Numbered from the stretch's first letter, positions 34,785 through 51,500 are shown. The stretch: DNA of 64,000 nucleotides from Trema orientale (GCA_002914845.1 JXTC01000005.1:859904-923903), one strand, 5' to 3'. Program-made: numbers and translations. Notes: a model not told the origin generated them from the sequence alone.

Positions 34785-36455
34785 ACTATTTATTACTACA
34801 AACAATGGGCAACTTGTAACATGTATGGAATAAAACTGTTATTTAGTAGGGTCGTAATTTAAAATATACATAAAAAGTTATAACCATAAAATGTTAATCA
34901 TATGTCTACTTTAGACAACGTTATTCAATAGGGTCCATAGTCTCTTCTTTCCTTTTTTTTTTTTTTGAAAAAAAAAATACATAGAAAAGGTCATATACGT
35001 TACATCACAGTATTCTTACTATTAGTATCTTATTGACATATGTATTTCATCCTAATATGGTTAGAAATTGTCGTTCATTCAAAATAATATCCCATATGAA
35101 TCGTCAAATTTTACTAATTATCCGACATTTTAATATTTATATTTCTAACATAAAAATATCATAATTTGCTTTTATCGGTTTAGGATATAGTACTCAGGTC
35201 TACAAATATTATAACTAATCCGTAACTTTGATTTGATTTTTTAATACGTGATTTAACTTGTCAACTAGGGAGTCCGGGGTTAATAAGTTTAATTTTGATA
35301 TAGTTTTCTTGTATAACTATTAAATAAATAGTTCATAACTCGTTGATAGAACTATAGACATATTCTTTGTGGAGCCTTTTTACTTTTCATTTGTACGGTA
35401 GATCTATTTTTATTTTTTAATCAGTGAAATATATATTACTTTGGGTTATTATAGATTTCCTTAATTACTTTGTATTCACCTTTTTTTTCCCCTAAAAATT
35501 TTATTTTATGGAGGAAAATACACTCATTCACTGAGATAAAAAAGAATAGCAGGTTAAAAAAAAATACACATTCATGGAGGAAAAAAAAAACCATTACAAG
35601 CTCCTCCATATACGTAAGATATTTATTATTGATAAAAGTACACTGAAGAAACTGTACATCAGACAATAGGTTTAGATGCCAGAAAAAAAAAAAAAAACCA
35701 TGAATGCACTTTTTGTATGGTTTAAACTCTAGATTTTGAGTTTTGTAAAATTATACTTTCAAGTTTTAAATTCCCAAAAAATCATACTTTCTATGTCAAT
35801 TTTAAGTGATTTATACTATTGAAAGACAAAATTGCCCTTCATATCCTTGTTAGCAAATGTCAAAACAAATGAAAAATTAATTAAACCAAAACAAAATGAG
35901 ATAAAACTAAAAAAAAAAAAAAAAAAAAAACTTGTAGAGAGCGATGTTTATGAAAGAAATGCAAATTTTTTAATATGAGTAAACAAGAATAAGCAAACCT
36001 CAAATCAATAGTGTTTTATGAGGGTTAATTTGTCAAATCAGTAGTACACGAAGGTATGATTCTTTTAAAATTTGAAACTTAAAGCTATAATTTTACAAAT
36101 TTAATTAGAATTTATAGGATTTAAATTGCAAAAAGTGCATGCTTCGTGACATTATTTTGCATCTAACTCTTAATATTATTTTTAGATATAGGCACCACTT
36201 GAAATTTTCAGCTTCAAAAAAGATTTTTTCTGAAGCTGAAAAACTATTTCCTCCAAACTAGAAAACTTGTAAGTCTTCATTCGAAAACTTGAACCGAGTA
36301 TATACTGTGCATTGTCTATTGTTTTAAGTTTTTCTTTCAGTACTTGATTGACATTCTTGCTGAGTATTTGATCTTGCAATTAACATTATTCTTCACCAAT
36401 TCTCACTTCTAGACTTCTAGTTCCTCCTCTGACTCCCCGATCGAAGTTCTAACTC
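34785..36455. other. AT-rich intergenic DNA
   Basis: Long A/T runs and no supported coding region. The right end (from about 36180) carries DUF1517 intron 4 sequence leading into the copy 6 fragment. Confidence 0.4.
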
Positions 36456-36461
36456 ATTTTT

Positions 36462-36760
36462 GCATATGAAAGTTCTAGTTGCCGCTCGAGGTGACTCCTA
36501 TAAACTTGAACACGGGGTCCTGCAATCTTTGAGTTTCATCTCTATCATTGAGACTAGAGTACTAATATTCTAAAATCTCTTAAGTGTCCTTGCATTCATT
36601 GTTACGTAACTTTCACATTTATCAGACACATGTCCTTCTTTCATAGGCGTAGGCCGTGGAGGTGACTTGGACTTTACAAAATGAGGATGATACGATGTCA
36701 AAAGAGAAAGTACTACTGGGAATTCATTTTTGAGACCAATATTTGATATGCTCAAAATTG
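36462..36760 (+). pseudogene. DUF1517 copy 6, 3' fragment (exons 5 and 6 only)
   Basis: Exon 5 remnant: ATGAAAGTTCTAGTTGCCGC.. (KVLVAARG), then a deletion removing the LPSI motif, then CTGCAATCTTTGAGTTTC. Exon 6 remnant: GCCGTGGAGGTGACTTGGAC, in which GAT AAG has become AAA TGA, giving a stop. No exon 1-4 is seen upstream. It marks the right edge of the array. Confidence 0.75.
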
Positions 36761-38798
36761 CTTGAGGTATACTAATTTGAGCTAGTAGAAGCAAGATTGC
36801 TATAGAGGGAAAAAACTTGTTGAGCCAAAATACTTCTCAGATTTTGAATAGAGTAGATGTTTAGGTGGAGATCTACGTAGTACTGGGATAAAAGAATTGT
36901 AGAATATAAATAAGGCCTTGTTTTTCAGGTCCAAAGCAATTTCATTTACTGACGATTACTCTCACGATTCAGCATTGTAAAATGAAAAACTCTAATGCAC
37001 AGCCAGTTTTAAACTCATTCGATTGTGCTTGTATGATCTGTAACTCACCAAGACACATGTGGTACCTAGTAACTTGTGTAATTAACCACATAATTTGTAT
37101 TAATAAACTAAGGCAAGTTTTGTACTTTTGTGAATAATACGACCTTTAAATACTTACTATGTTAGACTTACGCATGAAGTGACCCCAGGGCCCAGCCTGA
37201 GGTTGAAAGGTCATAAGATAATTCAATAGCCCAAAAATAGTGGTTGGGGACTGATGAATTATGACAAAAAACAGAGAACATTCAATGCAAAAGGTAGTTG
37301 TAGTGGTCACAATGCACTGCCCTTTGTACGGACACACTTTTGCTTTTGATGCTTTCTAGTATCAAATTCAACACGGGATGGCTGATTTGCTAAGAAAGAA
37401 AAGCCCTTTTTTTTTTTTTGGCTCAAAAACACGAACTAACCCTTTTCATTAAGAGTAGTAAAGGAATCTGTCTTCGTGTGATTCAACTATTTAGTTATAA
37501 CCTTCCCATGACCCAACCTTTCCATGTAACCGGAAAAAAAAAAATACCATTTTCCATGAACCACATGCGGACACCGGTGCAAGCAAATGTCGTCATGGAA
37601 AAAGTTCAACTAAACGATAAAACTTAATAGTAGTATGATCCATGATTGGATCATGGGAAAAAGCACGAGAATACTATACATAACACAAGCACTTGTCACA
37701 TGGTAACTGAGTGATTCACTAGTATGTATACCTTCCTCTTTTTATCTTTTTTCTTTTTCCTCTCTTGAATCAGCTTTTTGATTTTTGCTTATAACTTAGA
37801 AGAGCCCAATTTCAGGTTTGAAAGTTAGATAAGCTTCTATCTAACAAGCACATGAATCAATGTTAAGCCGCCTTACAAATTTCTTCTACATTTTTCTCTT
37901 ACATATTTCTCCTACCTTTTCTCTTTTGATTTTTTATAACCGTTTTGTATGAAAAAAGAGTTGATAATTCCACTGCATGTGCGAGCCTGTAGGACTTGTA
38001 CGGATAATTTAATATATGCTCTTCGCTTTGGGTATTGTGCCAAACATCACCTTCTTAATATCCGTACCAAGTTGACAAATTGGGCACGGAAGTAATCCCA
38101 TGGAAGCACATTAGATCAGTCACACAAGATTGAACCAATCAAAAACTACAGGGTGGGCCATTCTACTTTTTCTGGAGCAAATTGAAGATAAAGTAGATTA
38201 ACAGATTTGCTTGTTGGTCCACCGGTAACACTACAAAGATTTTGCACTAAAGTGTAAAGGGTCGGCTAGTTTGGCCTCATTGACACGAGGCATGAAGCGA
38301 GTGAAGCCAGATAAGTGACAACTATGGGATAAAGAGTGGGAGGATTTGAATGTAGCCCACAACAATATAGATCGGCGTGCGTGTAAAAGTTGGCCCAGAC
38401 GCTTCTTTCAAAGCTTGTTATGGTCACATATACAAAGATCACATTAAATGACAAAGAAATAAAGTAAAACAACTTCTCACCTTTTATTGGCCAGCCAGTA
38501 CTGACAGACTGCGGTGTCAAATTATTCAAACCACCCGCGGAATCTGCAGTTACCAGAGAGAAAATTCACTCGCTTTGAAAAGTGAAAAAAAGGGGTCTCT
38601 AAGAAAAAAAGGAAGTCTTATTGATTTTTACGTTGAGTTGATAATGTACAATGTACCTAAAGTATAACTAGGAAGTAGAAGAGAACCCATCCAGGTTGAA
38701 CCTGCTGCTCTAAAAAGTTACTTAATGCTTCTATAATGTCCATCACCTTGGACCTTGGTTGGAAATTTAGGGAAAGAGTAAGATGAGTTTTTTGTTGT
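36761..38798. other. Intergenic DNA and 3' region of the WNK gene
   Basis: The 3' untranslated region of the WNK gene probably lies at its right end (minus strand). A frame at 38266-38529 on minus is not supported by any recognisable feature. No element with readable ends was found. Confidence 0.4.
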
Positions 38799-41723
<2,925 letters not shown>

Positions 41724-42240
41724 TCCTTTTTTTTTTTTCCTTTTCTTTTTCTTTCTATGCTTGGTCAATCCTTTATTTTTAAGTTATAAAAACCCAGAAG
41801 TGTTTTCTATTTATGTTATATCAAAGTGTGTTTGAGAGAGAGAGAGAGAGATTAATTGACAATTACTGAAAAAAAGAGAGAAATGGGAGGAGGAAGAGGA
41901 AAACAGATGGAGCTATAGCTTTGGAGAGTTCATCAAGAGGACAAAATTAATTGACAATTACTGAGGAGACTCAGAGACAAGTAGACAACGATGCAAAGAT
42001 TTTCACAAGGTTAGGGGATAGTCCCCCCTGCCCCTACCCCACCTTAACCTGACAAAACCACCTCTCTCTTTCACTCTCTTCATTTTCCATCTCATCACGA
42101 GCTGTTAAACCAACCACAACTCTCTCTCTCTCTCTCCTCAGGCCTTTGCCAACAGCTTGCAAGACTTGGACCAACCAACCACAACTCTCTCCTCTCTCTT
42201 CTGTCTTTTCTTTTTATATCAATATAAATAAAGTTCAATA
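41724..42240 (-). promoter_or_regulatory. Leader and promoter region of the WNK gene
   Basis: Pyrimidine-rich on minus, with a GA/CT microsatellite at about 41835-41850 and CT repeats at about 42122-42138. A pair of similar segments (AATTAATTGACAATTACTGA) occurs at about 41850 and 41946. A poly-A/AAG run sits right at the start codon. No certain TATA box was identified. Confidence 0.4.
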
Positions 42241-42523
42241 TTTTATGTGGTTCTGTGGAACTAGTCACTAGTGGCTATGCGAAGATGCATTACATTTCGG
42301 GTAAGTATATTTTTGCGTCGACAATATCTTATTAGAGTAATCTATAATGGACTACACATTCAATACTTAAAGTTGAAGCCAAAAATTAATCTAAACAAAT
42401 AAATAAAAGATGGAGGGCATGCTTAGGCCCGTATGAACTTCTTTTAACAACGTGGTGCTGTTTTTTGTTTTCTTGAGCACTTTTTTTTTTTTTCCATTCT
42501 TCTTAAATAAATATATACATATA

Positions 42524-42763
42524 GGTTGCTAATCCGGTAGGTATTTTTTTTTTTACCTATGTGTAGGTATTTTTTTTCTAGCTGTTGGATCATTATCTAA
42601 CAATGATCTAACGGCTAAAATGAAATGCATGAAAAGACGTGCATTATTAATGCTTTTTCTCTCTTCTATTTTTTAATATAAAAAAATGTGTAAAATTTTT
42701 TTTCATTGGCCCAATTGATACCTATGCATAGGTAAAAAAAAAAATACCTACTGGATTGGTGCC
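42524..42763 (+). mobile_element. MITE of the GGCACCAATCC family, copy 5
   Basis: 240 bp, very similar to 13996-14236: left GGTTGCTAATCCGGTAGG, right TACCTACTGGATTGGTGCC, middle GTTGGATCATTATCTAAC and GAAAAGACGTGCATTATTAA. The flanking bases are ATACATATA and CATATATAT, too simple to call a duplication. Confidence 0.85.
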
Positions 42764-45487
42764 CATATATATATATGTATATATATATAGAGTATACCAT
42801 AGAAGAAAAGACTTGTGATATTAATTGGACTAGCATAGTAAGAGAGATGTTAGAAGACCCAATTTCTTTGAGAATGAGACAAGTATTTATCAATGACTCA
42901 CTTATGCTTAATTTTGATTTATACATGCATAAGTAAAGTTTTAGATTTCTGACAAGGTATCAAGAACAATAAAAATTGAAACACTATCCGACAATTGTAC
43001 ATATTAAGGGATCAGGTGCCGGCATGGTGGTTTGGGTGTCAGTTTTTATTTCTATTTTTTCTTTTACGAGGATATGTCTCTACGTCCATCTATAGTTGAA
43101 GAGCCTTATTAATAAACAAGTGAATACTCATACACATACACATGCACATATGTTAGGTATAATGGTATCTAGTTGCAATGTCTAAGTACACATTATCCTT
43201 ACCAAAACCAAAAAAGATAAAAAAAAATCCACCAAACTGAAATGAAATGAAAATGTCATCCTTAACATACCAAATTATAAAAAATGATGTAGTACGTTTA
43301 TCAAGACAAAGAGACACGTCGTTCTGGCATAGTTGCATGTCCAACCAATATTCAGGCCATATCGAGCCAAGTTAGGACAATGTCCTATACACGCATGAAT
43401 ATCTCTTGTCGTTCTGATCATCAGTTTGCCTAATTGGCTTAATGGCTTTCCATTTTTGCCAGTCCAATTATAATTGGTTTTTTCTTTTGTTGTTAAACAA
43501 AGAATAAAAGAAAATTGAAAGTGAGACATATAACTGATTTTTTTTTTCCCCCCTGTCAACAAGATATTAATGGCTCGCGAATCAAATTAAAATTGTTATT
43601 TGAAGCCTTTTATTTTTTATTTTTTTGGTAACACAATAGGGGAACATGATAGATTAACACTTGGTTAGGTGAAATTTGTTTGGACTCTAACATAAGAGGT
43701 CAAGTCAATAATTGTACACAGAACCTTGTTGGTTAGTCTTTTATATATGTGTGCATATATATATATATATATACATATGGGATAAACTGAAAAAAAAAAA
43801 AATCATGAAATTTGGGTGTTCTATAATTTAAATCTTTAAATTTGAACTCAGCAAAATTTGCAAATCATGAAGTTTGTGTGTTCTGCAAAATAAAATTATT
43901 AGATTAAAAATTTGCGAAAATTGATACCTTACAATTTGTTGACTATTTTTAGTAACAAAAATACAATAATATTCTTCATTAAAATTAATTAAACTTTATT
44001 ATTTTTCTTAATTTTGCTGGTATTATTATTTTTTACTAGTTAAAGTTATTTAAAAAGTCAATTAAAGATATCAATTTTCATTTCTTAATTTTAAATATTA
44101 TTTTGCAGAGTCCAAACTTTAGGGTTTAAATTGCATAATACCCAAATCTCAGGTATTATTTTACAGTTTATTATATATATCAAAAAAAATTATATATTAA
44201 AAAAATGCCTAATAAAGACGGTCTTATATTAGTTAATGAAAAAAAGACGGTCTTATTTTTTGTTAATTATTTTGGCACCATCTTCTTCTTCTTTTTCTTT
44301 TTTTTTTTTTAATTTTTTTGAGTGGGGTGCCATCTTTTATTTTTAATAAACACATAGAACTTTCTTTAGTTTTTAATAATTATTTTTTTTATTCAAGTAG
44401 GCTTCGATTTTTAAAGATAAAAAATTTCGTTCATCTGCATGTTCTTAAATCATTTTAACATCTTCTTTTGTCATTTTAATCAAATCAAACCTTAAATTGC
44501 TTAACCAATTGGTTCCTTCAAAGTCTATTCTCATATGTTTAATTAACAAGATCTTTGAAACAAAGGAAATAGCAAGTATTTTTACATAGAGAAGCAAACT
44601 GCTGCAGAGATCTAGAGAGAGAGATGCATGGCATTGGCATATTGTATAATGACACAAGTTAAGAATTGTCATTAAGGCTGATGACAAAGCAACTGCCTCG
44701 GATACTCAAAACCAACAAACTTGATTGGAAGGTTACATATGATCATGTGCACCTACCTACCTAAGATTATAATTAATCAAAGATTTTACGCGTACAAGAA
44801 TGAATCACTAAAGCCAAGAGGACTTATATTCACACCGACCCTCCCTAAGGAATATTACTGAGATAATATTCTTTTCTTTTTTTTTTTTTTTTGAAAATGA
44901 ACTGAGATAATATAGTTTACGGAAAAACACATGTTTTAGAATCAATGGACTGACAAACACAAAAACAAAACAAAAGCCTGAGAAATTTTTATTTTTTATT
45001 TTTTAAAAGAACATATCGGGGAAGAACCAACGACCTGTCGTTTTATTGACAAAGTTACTCTAATAAGCACAATATTCCAGACGCCCTGTAATGTAGAGTA
45101 CATGAAAACATGACCGAAAGATTAAGAATTGTATAGAACCAAATTGTCAAAAGGGTTTTAGACCTCTGATCACTTTGCTACATCTCTCACGCAATTTTTT
45201 TTTTTTTTTTTTCAATGCAAATGCTATTTCATTATTACAATTTGGGAATGAGTAATTGGCGCAACTCGTCCATAAACTTTTCAAAATATGACATTTTGGT
45301 TGTTGGGAAAAAGAAATAAACTAAATTTGTTTCGAATTTATTTTTTAAATGATAATTTAGAGACAAAATTTTCTTTTGTACATCACGTACTCAATTTGAA
45401 AACATAAAATTGAATCCCTCAAAAAAAGAAAAAGAAAACATAAAATTGAAAAACAAAAAGTGAAAAAAGAAAAAAAAAATATAAACT
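42764..45487. other. Gene-free AT-rich DNA
   Basis: TA microsatellites at about 42765-42790 and 43745-43772; many A/T runs. A frame on minus at 43275-43562 has no recognisable feature. No RNA gene seen. Confidence 0.4.
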
Positions 45488-45490
45488 TTA

Positions 45491-45892
45491 GTGCTTGTTT
45501 GGATTCATGTTTTCTGTTTTTTTTAAACAAAAAAAATAATTTTTTTTGAAAGTTTGCTTGTCAACCTTGTTTTTTTTTAATAAAAAAATTATTACAAAAA
45601 ATTTTAAAAAAAGTGGTAACAAAAAATTTCTAATACATTTATTTTTTAAAACAAATTTAAAAAACAAAAAAAAAAAACAAATATTTGTACACAAGTATTT
45701 TAAAAAAAATAAAATAAAATGAGGCTTAACTAATGACATCTACTTATAGTCTTATATATATGTATATACGAATATAAGTCTATATAACTTTCTCAATTAT
45801 TATTTGTACTTTTTTATTTTTGAAAACAAGCGTGAAATCAAATTTGCCAAATATGTTAAACAAAAAAACTAGAAATGAATCTAAATAAACTC
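45491..45892. mobile_element. Tourist-like MITE with TTA duplication
   Basis: Left end GTGCTTGTTTGGATTCATG; right end on minus GAGTTTATTTAGATTCATT. TTA flanks both sides (45488-45490, 45893-45895). The interior is A/T homopolymer-rich. Confidence 0.7.
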
Positions 45893-46166
45893 TTAATATT
45901 TACCTTCGTATAACTTTCTTAATAAGTGAAAATAAGGCAAAACACCGTATTTTAAACAAAAAAAAGTGGAGATATATGGTGGCCTTAATTAATTGTTATT
46001 GTATTATTTTTTAGAAAAATACCATTTTTAAAAAAAATAAAAATGGGTTTGCCATTGTGAAAGGCCCTTTAAAGAGACGACATGAGCTGAGACTTTCCTA
46101 GGAAACAATAGAGATCAAATACTGGGAGGAAACAATAGAGATCGAATCCTCCTACTGACAACAAAT

Positions 46167-46396
46167 TATTCATATGATGGTGATTCCCCCTTAGAAGCAG
46201 AACTCTGCGCCATTGCCACTGAATTTGCTTTGAGAAAATGTCTTGATCACAATTGAAGGGAAATCGGCCTCTCTTCTGATGACACACGAGAGGCAGCCTC
46301 CCTCCGCTCTAAATTCAAAGCATTGCCCGGTCTGGTCTCTCTCGCACCTCCTGCTTTTCATTTCTTGGGTTCCCAAAGAGAGAATAATAGATAGAG
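46167..46396 (+). pseudogene. Decayed RNase H-like fragment, probably from a retroelement
   Basis: The frame reads YDGDSPLEAELCAIATEFAL, RKCLDHN, a TGA at 46254-46256 (probably a former TGG), then REIGLSSDDTREAASLRSKF. The pattern of an acidic LEAE helix followed by a strand with an acidic SDD matches plant RNase H domains of the type found at the C-terminus of non-LTR retroelements. GC content is higher than in the flanks. No reverse transcriptase is seen nearby, so it is a stranded fragment. Confidence 0.5.
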
Positions 46397-47364
46397 GGTG
46401 CCCATGTTTTGGCTACCTGGGCCATCAAGTCTCGGCTCTCGGGTCCCCTTGCTTTTTGGGAGGTTACCCCCATCCCCATGTGATAACCACTTTGTTTTCT
46501 TCCCTTTGAATAAAATCTCCACTTCCCCAGCAAACAAAAAAAGAATACAAATATATATATATATATATATATATCATTCATCCAGGTACTCCAGACTCCA
46601 GAATATCTGGCAAAAAGAGTAGAAAGTAAACGAACCAAAAGACCTTTAAGCCAACAAAAATAAAAAAATAAAAAAAGAAATCCAAAACGAAAAGAGAAGA
46701 AACAAAACAGAGTTAGGTAGATATAACAGTACCACTACCTAGTTTTGATTAATGATCTTAGACAATTCAATTAGAGAAGCAAGTTTTAATATTTAGAGCA
46801 CCAATATGCTAGCATATTACAAAGTTGTTCGTTTCCTACTTGCCTTTAAAAGAGTGACGCAACCTAAATTGAAATGGAGGTAGTACTGCATGAATTCACA
46901 TATATAATCAATTACTAATGAATACTTAGTTATCCTTTCAAAAAAAAAAAAAAAACAAACAATACTTAGTTTGTTGAGTTTTTTTTTTTTTTTTTTTTAG
47001 TGATTGAATTAAACACTTCGTCATGCTACTAAAGGGAATAATTCAGGGAAAATTATAATTTATATGGTAAAGTTTAAAAAAATGATAAATCTCAGAATTA
47101 TTTGGAAAAAATATTATTTTAGAAATATTTAGAAAAATGTCACTTTTTACTAATTGATGAGGTACTTAAGATAGTTGGTTAAGTTATCTGAGGTAATCAG
47201 ACAAGTTACCTAAAGTAATTTAATAAATTTATTAATTACTTTGAGAAATTTTAAATAATAATTTTTAAAAGTAATATTTTTTTAAGTAATTTTACAAAAT
47301 GGTACATTTATAAATGAATCTAGAATTTTTCAAAAGTTCCAGCTTATCCACCTAATTTTTTCTT
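46397..47364. other. Gene-free DNA
   Basis: Holds a TA microsatellite (about 46549-46575), poly-A/T runs and no coherent reading frame. Confidence 0.4.
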
Positions 47365-47634
47365 GGGCCATATAGAAATATGACCAAATTTTGGGCCCAA
47401 TTTAAGTAAATGTCCCTTTGTCAAATGCTATAGTAAAATGTCCGGTATATATATGCTTATATACCAAGTATAAAAAAGTATATACCTAGTACATTTCAGT
47501 ACAGTAATTAAAATTGATAGATATGTTTATCTATCAAGTGTAAAAATATATATACCTAGATATTTAGCTATGAAATTTAAAAAATGGACATCTACTTAAT
47601 CAAATTTAAAATATTGGTCATCCACCTAAATTTC
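47365..47634 (+). repeat. Dispersed repeat B, copy 4
   Basis: Collinear with 14395-14674: GGGCCATATAGAAATATGACC at the left, CATCCACCTAAATTTCT at the right. The only copy outside the DUF1517 array. Confidence 0.8.
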
Positions 47635-48304
47635 TTTTTTCTCTTTTTCATATTATGGGCTTAAAATTTTGTAAAAACATGTTAAAGGACCCCAAAAAAA
47701 ATGAAAAAGCAAAATGAAAAAAAAAAGGTAATGCTTCAAATTGAGATATGTGATTTAACAAATTAGTTAGTTTCAATACTCTAATTAATAGTTTTTTTCT
47801 GATTAATTATAAGAAGCAGATGACGACTAAAATTGCTTCTTTTAATTGTGAATGCTACTTTTGACTGTCATCCGTTTTGTACAATTTTTTTCAAAAAAAA
47901 AAAAAAAAGGATGAAAAATCCATGGCAAAAATTGTAAAGATGAGAATGATCATATTATCCAAATAATCAGTTGCCATTGTGAGTTCTTTCAAACCAAACA
48001 ACACTAATTGCGTTAAAAAAAAAAAAAAAGGAATAAAATAGAAGGTGCCCCTATCTTTCTGATAATAACAACAACAATAAAGACAAGAACATAAAACAAC
48101 AAGGAACAAGGAAAAAGAAACTTCCTAGTGTTTTCATAATGCCAGTTGTCGCAGCAACCTTACAAACACTGGGACCGAAATTCACAAACAAGTTCCAGGT
48201 ATTTTCTAATTATTCATGTGAATGAAATAAATTGACAAATATAAAATGCCTTTTTCTTCAAAAGAAAAATAAATAAATTAATTAGTTAAACAGTGGAGGC
48301 AGTT

Positions 48305-48314
48305 CTATAAATAG
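48305..48314 (+). promoter_or_regulatory. TATA box of SurE gene A
   Basis: CTATAAATAG lies about 200 bp before the chosen start codon, which implies a leader of roughly 170 bases. Confidence 0.5.
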
Positions 48315-48508
48315 CATGAAGCGCCAAACTATGACCAAACTTAAAAAAGGAAAATGGTTACATATTTGTTATTCCTTCAAAGAGAAGAGCCAATGAATTG
48401 GTCCTAAAGTGCCAACCGCACTAGTTGACCCGTAACCATATGTTACATCCATATCAGATAACAAAATTCTTTCTGTGTTTCTTCAGCTGGATTTCCAAGT
48501 TGAGAAAT

Positions 48509-51500
48509 ATGGAAAATGGTAGTTTGAGCTCAGGTAATTGTAGGCCGACGATCATGGTCACCAACGACGATGGAATCGACGCGCCAGGTTTGCTAGCTCT
48601 GGTTCATGCTCTTGTCTCCACTGGTGGCTATGTTGTTCAAGTCTGTGCCCCTGACTCGTGAGTTATTCCCTCTCATATAAATTTTCTTACTTGCACATAA
48701 AGACAAGTTAGTCTAACCGCTTTTTAGCTGAAGATTTTGTGTGACTTCTAGTTCTCTACCCCCACTTAAAGGACAGAGTTATGATTTATATCTAGAATGA
48801 ATTTAGATCTATGTGCAAGAATGCACAAAATAAAAGACACAAGTATTTGACACGGTTTAGCTAATATATTGGCTCTGTTCTCAGGAGACTGTTTCACTAA
48901 AAAAACAAAAGTACACTCAATTTTATCTACTAAAAATCCCTAAGAACTCATAATTACAATCAAAGTTTTCATTAACCCGAAAATCTCAAGAGCCCATATT
49001 TTCATTGTCAGTTTTCGCTTATCCCAAAAACAACGAGAGCGCTCTCATCGACTAACATTGCTTTCCTCTGGGCTTCTTCTCTCATAATTTGATCAAGTAC
49101 AAGGCCTACTTATAGAGCTTTAGAATAGACTAGTCCCAATAGAAACAAGAATACTACTCCCTGCATGTACATATTCTTCAAGTTTTAGAATTCCCCAACT
49201 ATCATAGTCTCACAAAATCTCTCCCTAATTTCAAGTAACATTTTCCTAGTTGAATAAGGTAACTTTAACTAATAGCCACGAGCAACAAAGATTGACACAA
49301 CAGATTTTGAGCCTAAGAAAAATAGAACTTGAAATGATAATTTTGCTTTTGAATTATTTACAGGGAAATGTCAGCTGTTAGTCATTGCACTTATCGTCAT
49401 CCTCTTGTTGTCAAGCAAGTAAAAGTTGAAGGAGCAACAGCTTTTTCAGTTTCTGGTTTGTTCAACTCCTCTGTTTAGTGCATTTGCATTTTTGAACTTC
49501 CTTTTTTTTCCCCCAACCCTCATGGCAATCTTGGCTTTGACTCATCAAATTTTAGAACAATGGCCTATAATATTTTCTATACGTTTGTAATACTCAAATA
49601 GCAATTTTTCTAAGGGGGGAAATAGTGGAATTTAGCAAGGTGATCATTGTTCTAAAGACCCTTTTGTGACTTAAGATTATTTCATATGATATTTTTTTCT
49701 TTCAAGTGCCTCCTTTCATTTTTTTTTTTCATTTTTAAATTTTTTATTTTTGCAGGAACCCCTGTAGATTGTGTTTCTTTGGGAGTCTCCAAAGCTCTAT
49801 TTCCTTCAGTTCCTGATCTGGTACCTTCTTGATTTCCATTGTAGTTGAGGAGTATAGTATTTCGTTTTTCTCCTAACATACTTCATTTTGAGAATTTTGT
49901 TGAAAATTTGTGGAACCACTAAGAAATAGTCTCGTTTCCTCAAGTCATACTGAATACTACCGATGACACAACTAAAGTTCAGATATTCAAAGCTATTCTC
50001 ACTATGGAGATCTCTGTCTGCAAATTATGGTGCCTGCCTTGACTAAATCTATTTCTAGTTACTAATGTTGTAATTATATTTACACACAGGTAATCAGTGG
50101 CATAAACCGGGGTAACAACTGCGGATATAACATGTTCGTAAATTTTTATGTATCTTTGCATTATCATTTAGAATTCCTTGAACAAATCCAATTAGGATTC
50201 TCTGAAGAAGTATCACTCACTATTTTCTCAAAAAAAGCTCAATTATGTCCTACAATTCCCTTAAAGTTTGTAAAACAGGCTGCAGTTGCCATTGACAATA
50301 GATAAGCCAATTCTTAATCACTATCATTAGGTCTCTAACCTCAGGATTTTCAAAGTTTCTTTTTTCAAACTATGGGAAAGATTTAGGACCAGTTTGATAG
50401 AGCTGTAGATTATAAGGGAAATACTTTTAGCTATACTAAGGGAAACATCTGCTGCAGCGTAAAGTAGTTAAGTGTTTTGTTAAAATATATTTTTAATATA
50501 TTATAACTTAGAAAAACTATATTAAAGTATTTGGTAAACTGTGTGGTTGAGTAGTTGTACCAATATAAAATTATCAAAATAGAAATCATTGTACAATTAT
50601 GCATAATTTGGAAAGAGCTTATTAATATTTTGTATAATTATGCATATTTTTTACATACTAACATATATATATATATATATATTGTTTACAAAATTTTTTT
50701 TCATACATTAACTTTTTTCAAAAATTTTAATAAGAAAATAAAAGCTGGTAAATTTACAAGATATTGGTTAGTTTAGTTGGTATTTGAAAATTTTTGTAGA
50801 AGTATTTTTGTCCATCTAAAATGTTCATTAAAGGGAATTGATAGCTTCCCGTTCAATCTAAAAACCAAAACTATCTTCAGGTAATTTCAGCTTTTCTAAA
50901 ATCAGTTTTTTGAGTTTTATCAAATACATTTGAGCCCACAGATTGATGAGAAAGTGCTTTTAACTTCTTCAAAAGCTTAACCAAATTGGGCCTAGAACAT
51001 CAATAGTAGTTTAGTATTTTCAGGACTCTCAGAACATCACTAGTAAGTCTATTTTGCAGTCTCATAAGTTGTTTTAGATAGCTATGCTTGATCCAAATAT
51101 GTATTTGTTCAATTTTTTAACTGGTTTTGTTGGCTTGATCACTGACTATGTTCCTTTGTTTATATGCAGTGTATACTCGGGTACTGTTGCTGGTGCTCGG
51201 GAGGCGTTTCTTGATGGAGTACCTTCTATCTCTGTATCTTACCATTGGTAGGTGCAGATAACATGTTCCTGCCAGGAACTGCTATGTCTTATTGATCATT
51301 CAAGAAGTCTGTTCTTTTATTGATCATTCCATCTCAAATTCTCAGAGTCTAATTTCAGGATTTCAGGTAAGAGCCAAGCCAATGACTATTTGCTCTCGGC
51401 TAAGGCTTGCTTGCCTATCATTAACACACTACTGGTGGAGATCAAGAATCAAACTTATCCGAATGATTGTTTTCTGAATATCGATTTTCCAACAGATATT

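Noticed and set aside
38266..38529. 87-codon frame on minus downstream of the WNK gene
   Set aside because: Beyond the WNK stop codon, with no splice link and no recognisable feature.
41724..41768. Earlier in-frame Met for the WNK kinase with a poly-Lys extension
   Set aside because: The extension is encoded by an A-rich run, while MNG..FVEVDPTGRYGR is the usual plant WNK start.
43275..43562. 95-codon frame on minus
   Set aside because: No recognisable domain, no homologous copy and composition like the surrounding intergenic DNA.
48139..48198. Coding-like stretch (MPVVAATLQTLGPKF..) ending at a splice-donor-like CAG/GTATTT
   Set aside because: Joining it to the nearest acceptor before SurE gene A gives a stop at once, and it lies upstream of the TATA box. 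No support as an exon.
48720..49300. Probable inserted DNA in intron 1 of SurE gene A (ACACAAGTATTTGACACGG region)
   Set aside because: Intron 1 is much longer than in gene B, but no element ends or target duplication could be read, so it is only mentioned under the gene.
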